Position numbers and translations under genes: made by a program. A stretch of DNA of 5,041 nt from Oscillospiraceae bacterium (lineage in GTDB: Bacteria; Bacillota; Clostridia; Oscillospirales; Oscillospiraceae): assembly GCA_031282225.1 (NCBI GenBank), contig JAITEC010000044.1:1-5041 (forward strand), given 5' to 3'. The notes beneath the pieces were generated by a model that saw only the letters and a program-made list of their open reading frames with translations, was not told where the DNA came from and ran no database searches. Positions 1-5,041 of this stretch are shown piece after piece (the stretch's first letter is position 1; every line of letters begins with the position of its first letter).

Positions 1-638
1 GGCGCGGCACCCTGACGGCCATAGGCGCCGTCTCGCCGCCAGGCGGAGACACGTCGGAGCCCGTTTCGCAGGCGACAATGCGCATAGTCAAGGTGTTCTG
101 GGGTCTGGACTCGTCGCTCGCCTACGCCCGCCACTTCCCCGCCATAAACTGGCTGACCAGCTATTCGCTGTACTTGGACACGCTGCGGCCGTGGTATGAC
201 AGCAAGTACGGCGCGCGTTTCTTGGACAACCGCAACAAGGCCATGGCGATCCTCGGCGAGGAGGCGGAACTCCAGGAGATCGTGAAACTCGTGGGGCAGG
301 ACTCGCTGTCCGCGCCCGACAGGCTCACGCTGGAGACCGCCAAGATGCTAAGGGAGGACTTCCTCCAGCAAAACGCGTTTGTCGACCTTGACAGCTACTC
401 GTCCTACGAGAAGCAGGGGCGGCTCCTGGAAGTCATATTGCAGTACGACAGCTTGTGCCGGGACGCGCTGCAAAAAGGCGTCACGGACATTGCGGCGCTG
501 TTTGACATAGAGGCGCGCGAGCGCATAGGTCGCGCCAAGATGACGCCTGCCGACGAGTACGACGCGCAGTACGACGAGATAGTCAGCGAGATGGTATACC
601 AAATCGAGGCGATAACGAGGGGAGGCGAGAGCCAATGA
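1..638 (+). CDS. atpA: V/A-type ATPase catalytic subunit A (NtpA/AtpA), C-terminal part, 5' end outside window
   Basis: This is the catalytic, ATP-binding A subunit of the cytoplasmic V1/A1 head, which couples ATP hydrolysis or synthesis to H+ or Na+ movement. The frame is open from base 3 to the TGA at 636-638, giving 211 visible residues of a protein usually near 590. An ATG at base 78 is internal (codon 26), because the conserved family sequence continues upstream of it. Visible residues 5-20 read [16 protein letters not shown], and [20 protein letters not shown] follows; both are hallmark stretches at the end of the nucleotide-binding domain of A subunits. The rest is the helical C-terminal domain. 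The Walker A P-loop lies upstream and cannot be checked. The gene ends with a 4-base ATGA overlap with subunit B, which implies translational coupling. Identification rests on recognised family motifs; the family is secure. Confidence 0.96.
   Translation, partial: RGTLTAIGAVSPPGGDTSEPVSQATMRIVKVFWGLDSSLAYARHFPAINWLTSYSLYLDTLRPWYDSKYGARFLDNRNKAMAILGEEAELQEIVKLVGQDSLSAPDRLTLETAKMLREDFLQQNAFVDLDSYSSYEKQGRLLEVILQYDSLCRDALQKGVTDIAALFDIEARERIGRAKMTPADEYDAQYDEIVSEMVYQIEAITRGGESQ
618..625 (+). promoter_or_regulatory. Ribosome binding site of subunit B
   Basis: AGGGGAGG lies 9 bases before the ATG at 635, inside the last codons of subunit A. It supports the 635 start and coupled A-B translation. Confidence 0.8.
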
Positions 639-2020
639 TCAAGGAATACCGCACTATACAGGAGATCGTCAGTCCCCTGATGGTCATAAAAAACGTGGAG
701 GGCGTCACTTACGACGAGCTCGCGGAACTCGAACTGCCAAACGGTGAGACGCGCCGATGCAGGGTATTGGAAGTCAACGGCGACACTGCCGTGGTGCAGC
801 TGTTCGAGAGTGCCGCGGGCATAAACCTAGCGACATCGAAAGTGCGCTTCCTGGGTCACCCGCTAGAGCTGGCCGTGTCTGCGGATATGCTCGGCAGGGT
901 GTTCAGCGGCATGGGCCGGCCTATAGACGGGGGACCCGACATCCTGGCCGAGTCGCACAACGACATAAACGGGCTGCCCATGAACCCGGCGGCGCGCGAC
1001 TATCCCAATGAGTTCATACAGACCGGCGTTTCCACGATAGACGGGCTCAACACGCTCGTGCGCGGCCAAAAGCTGCCGATATTCTCGGGTTCCGGCCTGC
1101 CGCACGCGCAGCTTGCCGCTCAGATAGCGCGCCAGGCGAAAGTGCTCGGGGGAAGCCAGAGCAATTTCGCCGTCGTATTCGCGGCCGTCGGCATAACATT
1201 TGAGGAATCGGAGTATTTTGTGCAGGAGTTCAACCGCACGGGCGCCATCGACCGCTCCGTGATATTCTCAAACCTCGCCGACGACCCCGCCGTCGAGCGC
1301 ATAGCCACTCCTCGCATGGCTCTCACCGCCGCAGAGTACTTGGCTTTTGAGCGCGATATGCACGTGCTCGTCATTATAACCGACATAACTAACTATGCCG
1401 AGGCGCTGCGCGAAATTTCCGCCGCGCGCAAGGAAGTTCCCGGCCGCCGCGGATACCCCGGATACCTATACACCGACCTCGCCACGATGTACGAGCGCGC
1501 GGGCAGGCGCATAGGCAAACAGGGCTCGATAACGATGATACCCATCCTCACTATGCCCGAGGACGACAAGACTCACCCCATACCGGATCTCACGGGCTAT
1601 ATCACCGAGGGCCAGATCATACTGTCGCGCGAATTGCACCGGCGCGGCATCCAGCCGCCCGTAGACGTGCTGCCGTCGCTCTCGCGCCTGAAAGACAAGG
1701 GCATAGGCAGCGGCAAGACGCGCGAAGACCACGCGGACACAATGAACCAGTTATTCGCGGCTTACTCGTCGGGCAAAGACGCGAAAGAGCTCATGACCAT
1801 ACTGGGCGAGGGCGCGCTGACACAGACCGACCTGCTGTTCGCCAAATTCGCAGAGGAGTTCGAGGCTCGCTATGTGTCGCAGAGCTATGACTCGAACCGC
1901 TCCATCGAGGAGACGCTGTCGCTCGGCTGGGAGCTTTTGAAGATACTCCCCGTACCGGAGCTCAAGCGCGTCCGCACGGAGTATATTGAAAAATATTTGC
2001 CGAAGGATGCGGGAACCTGA
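635..2020 (+). CDS. atpB: V/A-type ATPase regulatory subunit B (NtpB/AtpB)
   Basis: This is the non-catalytic B subunit that alternates with A in the A3B3 head of the V1/A1 sector. It is 461 residues, the usual full length. In order: an N-terminal beta-barrel (about 1-75); [15 protein letters not shown] (87-101); [20 protein letters not shown] (127-146); [18 protein letters not shown] (151-168), which sits where the catalytic subunit has its P-loop and is degenerate, as expected for B; a Walker B-like strand LVIITD (245-250); [20 protein letters not shown] (257-276); [19 protein letters not shown] (305-323); LPSLSRL (346-352), whose Arg351 is in the region that reaches the neighbouring catalytic site; and a helical C-terminus with [14 protein letters not shown] (422-435). 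The ATG start overlaps the stop of subunit A and has a good ribosome binding site. No frameshift or missing block is seen. Isoleucine is mostly ATA (22 of 34 by hand count). Confidence 0.98.
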   Translation: MIKEYRTIQEIVSPLMVIKNVEGVTYDELAELELPNGETRRCRVLEVNGDTAVVQLFESAAGINLATSKVRFLGHPLELAVSADMLGRVFSGMGRPIDGGPDILAESHNDINGLPMNPAARDYPNEFIQTGVSTIDGLNTLVRGQKLPIFSGSGLPHAQLAAQIARQAKVLGGSQSNFAVVFAAVGITFEESEYFVQEFNRTGAIDRSVIFSNLADDPAVERIATPRMALTAAEYLAFERDMHVLVIITDITNYAEALREISAARKEVPGRRGYPGYLYTDLATMYERAGRRIGKQGSITMIPILTMPEDDKTHPIPDLTGYITEGQIILSRELHRRGIQPPVDVLPSLSRLKDKGIGSGKTREDHADTMNQLFAAYSSGKDAKELMTILGEGALTQTDLLFAKFAEEFEARYVSQSYDSNRSIEETLSLGWELLKILPVPELKRVRTEYIEKYLPKDAGT

Positions 2021-2024
2021 ACAT

Positions 2025-2033
2025 GGGAGGGGG
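2025..2033 (+). promoter_or_regulatory. Ribosome binding site that decides the GTG start of subunit D
   Basis: GGGAGGGGG ends 7 bases before the GTG at 2041. An ATG at 2023-2025 overlaps it but reads only MGGGF before TAA at 2038-2040, so it is not the start of subunit D. The GTG at 2041 leads directly into the conserved N-terminus. Confidence 0.8.
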
Positions 2034-2040
2034 CTTTTAA

Positions 2041-2694
2041 GTGGCGGCTAAGACTATATCGCCTACCAGAATGGAGCTCACTCGGCTCCGCGGACGGCTT
2101 AAGACGGCCACGCGCGGGCACAAACTGCTCCGCGACAAGCGCGACGAGCTCATGCGCCAGTTTTTGGAGATAGTGCGGAAAAACCGCGACCTGCGCGCCC
2201 GCGTGGACGAGGGGCTGTCAAACGCGAACCGCGCCCTCGCGGTGGCGTCGGCCGTGATGTCATCCGATATGCTCGAACAGGCGCTTTTGTACCCGCGCCA
2301 GAGCGTGCAGCTGGATATGTCGTTCCGCAACATTATGTCGGTAAACGTGCCGGAGTACCGGTTCACCACGACCGTCTCGGACAGCGCGGGGATATATCCC
2401 TACGGCTTCGCGCAGACCTCCGGGGAACTCGACGACGCCATATCCGCGCTCGACGGCGTATTCCGCGATATGTTCGAGCTGGCGCAGGTAGAGAAGACCA
2501 TGCAATTGCTCGCCGACGAGATAGAGAAGACGCGCCGCCGCGTCAACGCGCTCGAGTACGTGATGATACCCGAGATGCAGACAAACATCCGCTACATCAC
2601 AATGAAACTCGAGGAAAACGACCGCTCCACAAAAGTGCGTCTGATGAAAGTAAAGGACATGGTGCTGGAGGACAGCCGGAGGAAGAAACTGTAG
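2041..2694 (+). CDS. atpD: V/A-type ATPase central-stalk subunit D (NtpD/AtpD)
   Basis: Subunit D is the rotor shaft inside the A3B3 head, an antiparallel coiled coil that carries rotation between the head and the membrane ring. It is 217 residues, normal for the family, with a GTG start. The N-terminal helix carries SPTRMELTRLRGRLKTATRG (7-26), followed by HKLLRDKRDELMRQF (27-41). The C-terminal helix carries TRRRVNALEYVMIPEMQTNI (164-183) and ends in basic and acidic residues (KDMVLEDSRRKKL). These are the two conserved helices of the family, separated by a less conserved middle (about 75-150). It is probably the last ATPase gene, because no further subunit follows. Its last 13 sense codons and stop are repeated 188 bases downstream, with the stop TAG here and TAA in the copy. 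The gene itself appears intact. Confidence 0.97.
   Translation: MAAKTISPTRMELTRLRGRLKTATRGHKLLRDKRDELMRQFLEIVRKNRDLRARVDEGLSNANRALAVASAVMSSDMLEQALLYPRQSVQLDMSFRNIMSVNVPEYRFTTTVSDSAGIYPYGFAQTSGELDDAISALDGVFRDMFELAQVEKTMQLLADEIEKTRRRVNALEYVMIPEMQTNIRYITMKLEENDRSTKVRLMKVKDMVLEDSRRKKL
2652..2693 (+). repeat. 42-bp direct repeat, copy 1 (3' end of atpD)
   Basis: This copy is identical, base for base, to 2840-2881. It encodes the final residues KDMVLEDSRRKKL of subunit D plus the first two bases of its stop codon. The match ends sharply on the left: 2651 is T against A at 2839. On the right about 10 more bases resemble the other copy imperfectly. Confidence 0.95.
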
Positions 2695-2839
2695 GATGTA
2701 CCGTATGCCTACCCGCGAGCGCGAGCGAGCCGCGCGAAGTCGCGCGTCAAATGCCGGCGGCATTTGCGCAGGGCGAATTTATTTCGCCCGAGCATATATA
2801 ATGCAGGGGTCCTCGCGCGGCAACGCCGCGTGGGGAGCA
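2694..2839 (+). repeat. Hairpin-rich intergenic element between the two direct repeats, candidate palindromic mobile element
   Basis: About 146 bases lie between the repeat copies and are almost filled by inverted repeats, listed here by arm positions. 2731-2736 pairs with 2741-2746 (6 bp, loop AAGT). 2748-2756 pairs with 2758-2766 (9-base arms around one G, so about 8 bp with a 3-base loop). 2771-2777 pairs with 2783-2789 (7 bp, loop TTTAT). A weak 2792-2795 with 2801-2804 follows. 2810-2821 pairs with 2825-2836 (12 bp including two G-T pairs, loop AAC). The upstream part, 2713-2730, is a CGAG/GAGC-rich low-complexity run. No stem is followed by a T-tract, so none is a standard terminator. 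There is no credible gene. The element could be a REP/MITE-like repeat, a remnant of an integrated element, or a structured 3' UTR. Its mobile nature is inferred from the flanking duplication; the structure is seen directly. Confidence 0.6.
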
Positions 2840-2881
2840 AAAGGACATGGTGCTGGAGGACAGCCGGAGGAAGAAACTGTA
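2840..2881 (+). repeat. 42-bp direct repeat, copy 2 (detached duplicate of the atpD 3' end)
   Basis: This is an exact copy of 2652-2693, offset by 188 bases. In the same codon phase it would read KDMVLEDSRRKKL then TAA (2880-2882), but no open frame enters it from upstream with subunit D sequence, so it is an orphan gene tail. The following GGACGTGCCG resembles GGATGTACCG after copy 1, with two transitions and one inserted A. Confidence 0.95.
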
Positions 2882-2933
2882 AGGACGTGCCGAAACTTGT
2901 TACAAAAATTTCATATTTTTCTCTACAAAACTC

Positions 2934-2962
2934 TTGATTTATAACTTTATCTGTTGTATAAT
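2934..2962 (+). promoter_or_regulatory. SigA (sigma-70)-type promoter for the transglutaminase operon
   Basis: The -35 box TTGATT is at 2934-2939 and the -10 box TATAAT at 2957-2962, with an ideal 17-base spacer. They lie in an AT-rich stretch (about 2896-2962) that contrasts with its GC-rich surroundings. Transcription would start near 2968-2970. This gives the downstream genes a promoter separate from that of the ATPase operon. Confidence 0.8.
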
Positions 2963-2968
2963 ACGGCT

Positions 2969-3043
2969 ATGCCGGTACTTATTATCCGGCAAATCCGTCC
3001 GCGCGGACGACAATCGGCGCGGCAAGACAGAGGTGTTGAGTTA
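2969..3043 (+). other. 5' leader with perfect 14-bp palindrome
   Basis: The predicted untranslated leader is about 75 bases. It contains GCCGG (2971-2975) facing CCGGC (2986-2990), then the perfect palindrome CGTCCGCGCGGACG (2996-3009). It could be an RNA hairpin or an operator for a dimeric repressor. The stem is not followed by a T-tract. I could not match the leader to a known riboswitch. The start point is inferred from the promoter position. Confidence 0.45.
3029..3035 (+). promoter_or_regulatory. Ribosome binding site deciding the transglutaminase start
   Basis: AGAGGTG lies 8 bases before the ATG at 3044. The longer open frame, which begins with TTG at 2954, would start inside the promoter before the -10 box, so it cannot be the real start if that promoter is used. 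Confidence 0.75.
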
Positions 3044-3952
3044 ATGTATATAAAAAAATATGCCGGATCTAGGCGGGGCGCCCTGCAATTGTGCGCGCAT
3101 CTGCTGTTTGCCTTGGCGGTATTCGCTGCATTGACGGCATTCGCGCGGACAGGCGCCATTGCGGCGGACACAATAATCGGGAATGACAAAGCCAAAGTGA
3201 ACACGGCAAATACATCTGACGGGTATGTCCAAATAGCTTACACCGGCGGGAGCACGGCCAAGATAAAGACTATCATCAAAGGCCCCAACGATTCGCAGTA
3301 TACATACAATATCAACAATGAGGGCGCGTTTGAGACATATCCACTGTCGGAGGGCGACGGCAGCTATACAGTCGGGGTGTATGTCAACACGAGCGGCACA
3401 AAGTACTCCACTGCCTATTCCGGCAGCCTTAACGTCAAGCTGAAAAACGAGTTCTCGCCTTTTATCGTGTCCAATCAGTATGTCAATTACACCGCCTCCA
3501 CGAAGTGTGTCGCGGCGACGCCGGACATCCTGAAAGCGGCCAATGCCGAAAAAGCCCTTGACAAGATAAGAGCCATATACGAGTATGTTATCAAGGGATT
3601 CACTTACGACAAGGCCAAAGCGGCTTCCGTCAAGAGCGGCTATCTGCCCGTGCTCGATACGGTCTGGGACTCTAAGAAAGGGATATGCTTTGACTACGCT
3701 TCCATGATGGCCGCCATGCTGCGCTCACAGGGCATACCGTGCAAGCTCGTGGTGGGCTACGCCGGCACCACATACCACGCGTGGATAGACGTGTACACCA
3801 ACGAGACGGGCTGGATTAACAACATGATAGAGTTTGACGGCAGGAACTGGAAGCTGATGGATCCCACGTTCGCCTCAACCGGAAAGCAGAGCGCCTCCGT
3901 CATGAAGTACATCGGCGACGGCAAGAACTACTCGGCAAAATACCATTACTGA
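3044..3952 (+). CDS. Secreted transglutaminase-like (papain-fold, Tgm core) protein
   Basis: This 302-residue exported protein has a C-terminal transglutaminase-like domain, a cysteine papain-fold family whose bacterial members cross-link, hydrolyse or otherwise process peptides. Residues 1-41 form a signal peptide: basic MYIKKYAGSRR, a hydrophobic stretch about 16-34, and a likely cleavage after AIA (38-40). No LPXTG or C-terminal anchor is seen. Residues about 45-135 are Thr/Ser/Gly/Asn-rich and probably a beta-sandwich. The core spans about 165-280, with the triad in its usual settings: Cys215 in GICFDYASMMAAMLRSQGIP, His245 in YHAWIDVY, and Asp273 in WKLMDPTF. All three are present, so the enzyme is probably active; its substrate is unknown. 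The start at 3044 is chosen from the ribosome binding site and promoter. The gene after it begins 26 bases later with no terminator between, suggesting an operon. It looks less GC-rich than the ATPase genes. Confidence 0.9.
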   Translation: MYIKKYAGSRRGALQLCAHLLFALAVFAALTAFARTGAIAADTIIGNDKAKVNTANTSDGYVQIAYTGGSTAKIKTIIKGPNDSQYTYNINNEGAFETYPLSEGDGSYTVGVYVNTSGTKYSTAYSGSLNVKLKNEFSPFIVSNQYVNYTASTKCVAATPDILKAANAEKALDKIRAIYEYVIKGFTYDKAKAASVKSGYLPVLDTVWDSKKGICFDYASMMAAMLRSQGIPCKLVVGYAGTTYHAWIDVYTNETGWINNMIEFDGRNWKLMDPTFASTGKQSASVMKYIGDGKNYSAKYHY

Positions 3953-3966
3953 GATAATATGCGTAT

Positions 3967-3972
3967 GGGAGG
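3967..3972 (+). promoter_or_regulatory. Ribosome binding site of the GspF/PilC-like gene
   Basis: GGGAGG lies 6 bases before the GTG at 3979, which supports that non-ATG start. Confidence 0.75.
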
Positions 3973-3978
3973 TTCGGC

Positions 3979-4995
3979 GTGAAACAATTTTCGTTATCGT
4001 ACATATCATCTTTCTGCATGTCGCTTCGCTTGGCTATGCAGGCGGGCATACCCATAGGTGAGGGCGTTTCCATGTTTGCCCAAGAGGAGCGCGACGCCCA
4101 GCGGCGCGCCCAAGTGACGGAGATATACGACACGCTCGAACTCGGGGAACAGCTGTCCGCCGCCCTGAGAAAGGGCGGCCAGTTCCCGGGCTACATGGCG
4201 GACATGATAGAAGTCGGCGAGAAAACAGGCAAGCTCGACGACACCTTGCTGTCGCTCTCGCGCTACTACGACAGGCAGGAACACATCTCAAAGAGCATAC
4301 GCGGCGCCGTCACGTATCCCGCAATGCTGCTCGCCGTCCTCCTGTTCGTGCTCGTCGTATTCATAGTGAAAGTCCTGCCCATATTCAACGACGTGTACGG
4401 GCAATTAGGCGCCACAATGTCCGGGCCCGCCACGGCGGCCATGCGCGTCGGCTCTTGGCTGGGGGCAAACTGGGCACCTATAGTCGCCGCGCTCGCGATA
4501 ATTGCGGCGCTTATAGTCGCGTTCCGCTCGTCTTGCGCCAGGTTGCTAAAGCGCCTGTTCATGGGCGGCTCGCTCGGCAGTTCCATGCAGTGCGCGCGTT
4601 TTTCGAGCATTATGGCCATGACAATGTCCAGCGGCATGGACACGGACGAGTCGCTCATCATGGCCAGCCGGCTCACGGACGACAAGGAGACGGCCAGCAA
4701 GATAGCGGCCAGCGCCGAGCTCGCTGCGAAGGGCACCGGCTTTGCTCAGTGCGTAGAGGAGACGGGCATATTCTCTACCCTGTACAACCGCATGCTCGCA
4801 ATCGGCGTGCGCACGGGCTGCGCCGACACAGTCATGGACGAGATAGCCTCCCGCAGCGGCGACGAGGCAAACGACAAGCTCGAGTCCTTCATCGGCAAGA
4901 TCGAGCCCACGCTCGTCATAATAATGTCCGTCCTCGTGGGGCTGCTGCTGCTCTCGGTCATGCTCCCGCTCGCCGGCATAATGTCGGCGCTGTAG
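3979..4995 (+). CDS. Type II secretion system F family (GspF/PilC-like) inner-membrane platform protein
   Basis: This is a polytopic membrane platform protein of type II secretion, type IV pilus or competence-pilus machines, which links the cytoplasmic assembly ATPase to pilin insertion. It is 338 residues, shorter than the roughly 400 of GspF/PilC, as in many Gram-positive versions. There are two homologous cytoplasmic halves. The first (about 8-110) carries the signature YMADMIEVGEKTGKLDDTLL (72-91). The second (about 205-305) carries the matching MLAIGVRTGCADTVMDEIAS (272-291). Membrane segments are likely at about 113-136, 165-182 and 310-335. The last begins IEPTLVIIMSVLVGLLLL (308-325), the typical C-terminal family motif. 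The GTG start has a good ribosome binding site. The gene lies 26 bases after the transglutaminase gene and 13 before another start, suggesting one operon. Whether the machine is a pilus, pseudopilus or Tad-like system cannot be told, because no ATPase or prepilin is in view. Confidence 0.92.
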   Translation: MKQFSLSYISSFCMSLRLAMQAGIPIGEGVSMFAQEERDAQRRAQVTEIYDTLELGEQLSAALRKGGQFPGYMADMIEVGEKTGKLDDTLLSLSRYYDRQEHISKSIRGAVTYPAMLLAVLLFVLVVFIVKVLPIFNDVYGQLGATMSGPATAAMRVGSWLGANWAPIVAALAIIAALIVAFRSSCARLLKRLFMGGSLGSSMQCARFSSIMAMTMSSGMDTDESLIMASRLTDDKETASKIAASAELAAKGTGFAQCVEETGIFSTLYNRMLAIGVRTGCADTVMDEIASRSGDEANDKLESFIGKIEPTLVIIMSVLVGLLLLSVMLPLAGIMSAL

Positions 4996-5008
4996 CGCGG
5001 AGGCGGTT

Positions 5009-5041
5009 ATGGGCCGGACGGGAGGATTTTGGCGCGGCGTG
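5009..5041 (+). CDS. Start of the next gene in the operon, product unknown, 3' end outside window
   Basis: GGAGG at 4999-5003 precedes the ATG at 5009 by 5 bases, and the frame stays open to the window edge, giving MGRTGGFWRGV. The 13-base gap after the GspF/PilC-like gene points to co-transcription. In such clusters small prepilin-like or accessory membrane proteins often come next, but eleven residues are too few to name it. A GTG at 5039 in the same frame is a less likely start, because GGGAGG at 5020-5025 is 13 bases away. Confidence 0.6.
   Translation, partial: MGRTGGFWRGV

Noticed and set aside
863..1732. Long open frames on the - strand opposite atpB, and similar ones opposite the other genes
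   Set aside because: These are the expected shadows of GC-rich coding sequence. The + strand frames hold full-length conserved proteins, and the opposite frames show no recognisable domains or consistent ribosome binding sites.
2771..2840. Intrinsic terminator for the ATPase operon
   Set aside because: The stems at 2771-2789 and 2810-2836 are strong, but they are followed by GAGCATATA and AGCAAAAGG, not a T-tract, on the + strand. On the - strand no T-run follows either. They may slow polymerase but are not classical terminators.
2847..2882. Mini-frame MVLEDSRRKKL in the second repeat copy, with GGGGAG (2832-2837) 9 bases upstream
   Set aside because: Start codon and spacing are acceptable, but the peptide is simply the internal Met to the end of duplicated atpD sequence, and the GGGGAG is an arm of the last hairpin. 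There is no independent evidence of translation.
2696..2944. An 82-codon open frame beginning right after the atpD stop
   Set aside because: It reads Arg/Ala/Gly-rich low-complexity sequence straight through the hairpin cluster, then through the second copy of the atpD tail in a different reading frame, and ends in the AT-rich promoter region. The nearest GGAGG is 13 bases from the ATG. It is explained by the repeat element.
2694..2960. CRISPR array
   Set aside because: There are only two repeat copies, 188 bases apart, and the repeat is the coding end of atpD. There is no regular repeat-spacer pattern.

Overview
The window is densely coding on the + strand. It looks like a chromosomal piece from a GC-rich member of the Clostridia or a related Gram-positive lineage. 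The support is a bacterial V/A-type (Ntp-like) ATPase operon, strong GGAGG-type ribosome binding sites, a clean SigA-type promoter (TTGATT, 17 bp, TATAAT), and isoleucine encoded mainly by ATA despite high GC. The lineage is an inference; no rRNA or other marker is present.

Region 1 (1-2694) is the distal end of a V/A-ATPase operon in the order A-B-D: the C-terminal third of catalytic subunit A (cut by the window edge), complete subunit B, and complete central-stalk subunit D. A and B overlap by 4 bases (ATGA). B and D are separated by 20 bases. The genes for the rest of the complex would lie upstream, outside the window.

Region 2 (2695-3043, about 350 bases) has no credible gene and is the most unusual part. 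The last 13 sense codons and stop of atpD are followed, 188 bases downstream, by a second copy. The two copies are identical over 42 bp (2652-2693 and 2840-2881). Between them lie about 146 bases packed with consecutive hairpins (2731-2836). This looks like a small structured palindromic element inserted at the 3' end of atpD with the gene's tail duplicated on its far side. An AT-rich stretch with the promoter follows, then a leader of about 75 bases holding a perfect 14-bp palindrome.

Region 3 (3044-5041) is a second transcription unit: a secreted transglutaminase-like protein with an intact Cys-His-Asp triad, a GspF/PilC-type inner-membrane platform protein of a type II secretion or type IV pilus-like machine, and the first 11 codons of a further gene. 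Short gaps (26 and 13 bases) without terminators suggest co-transcription. The ATPase drives ion transport or ATP synthesis at the membrane. The second unit belongs to the cell envelope or secretion. Nothing in the sequence links the two functionally.
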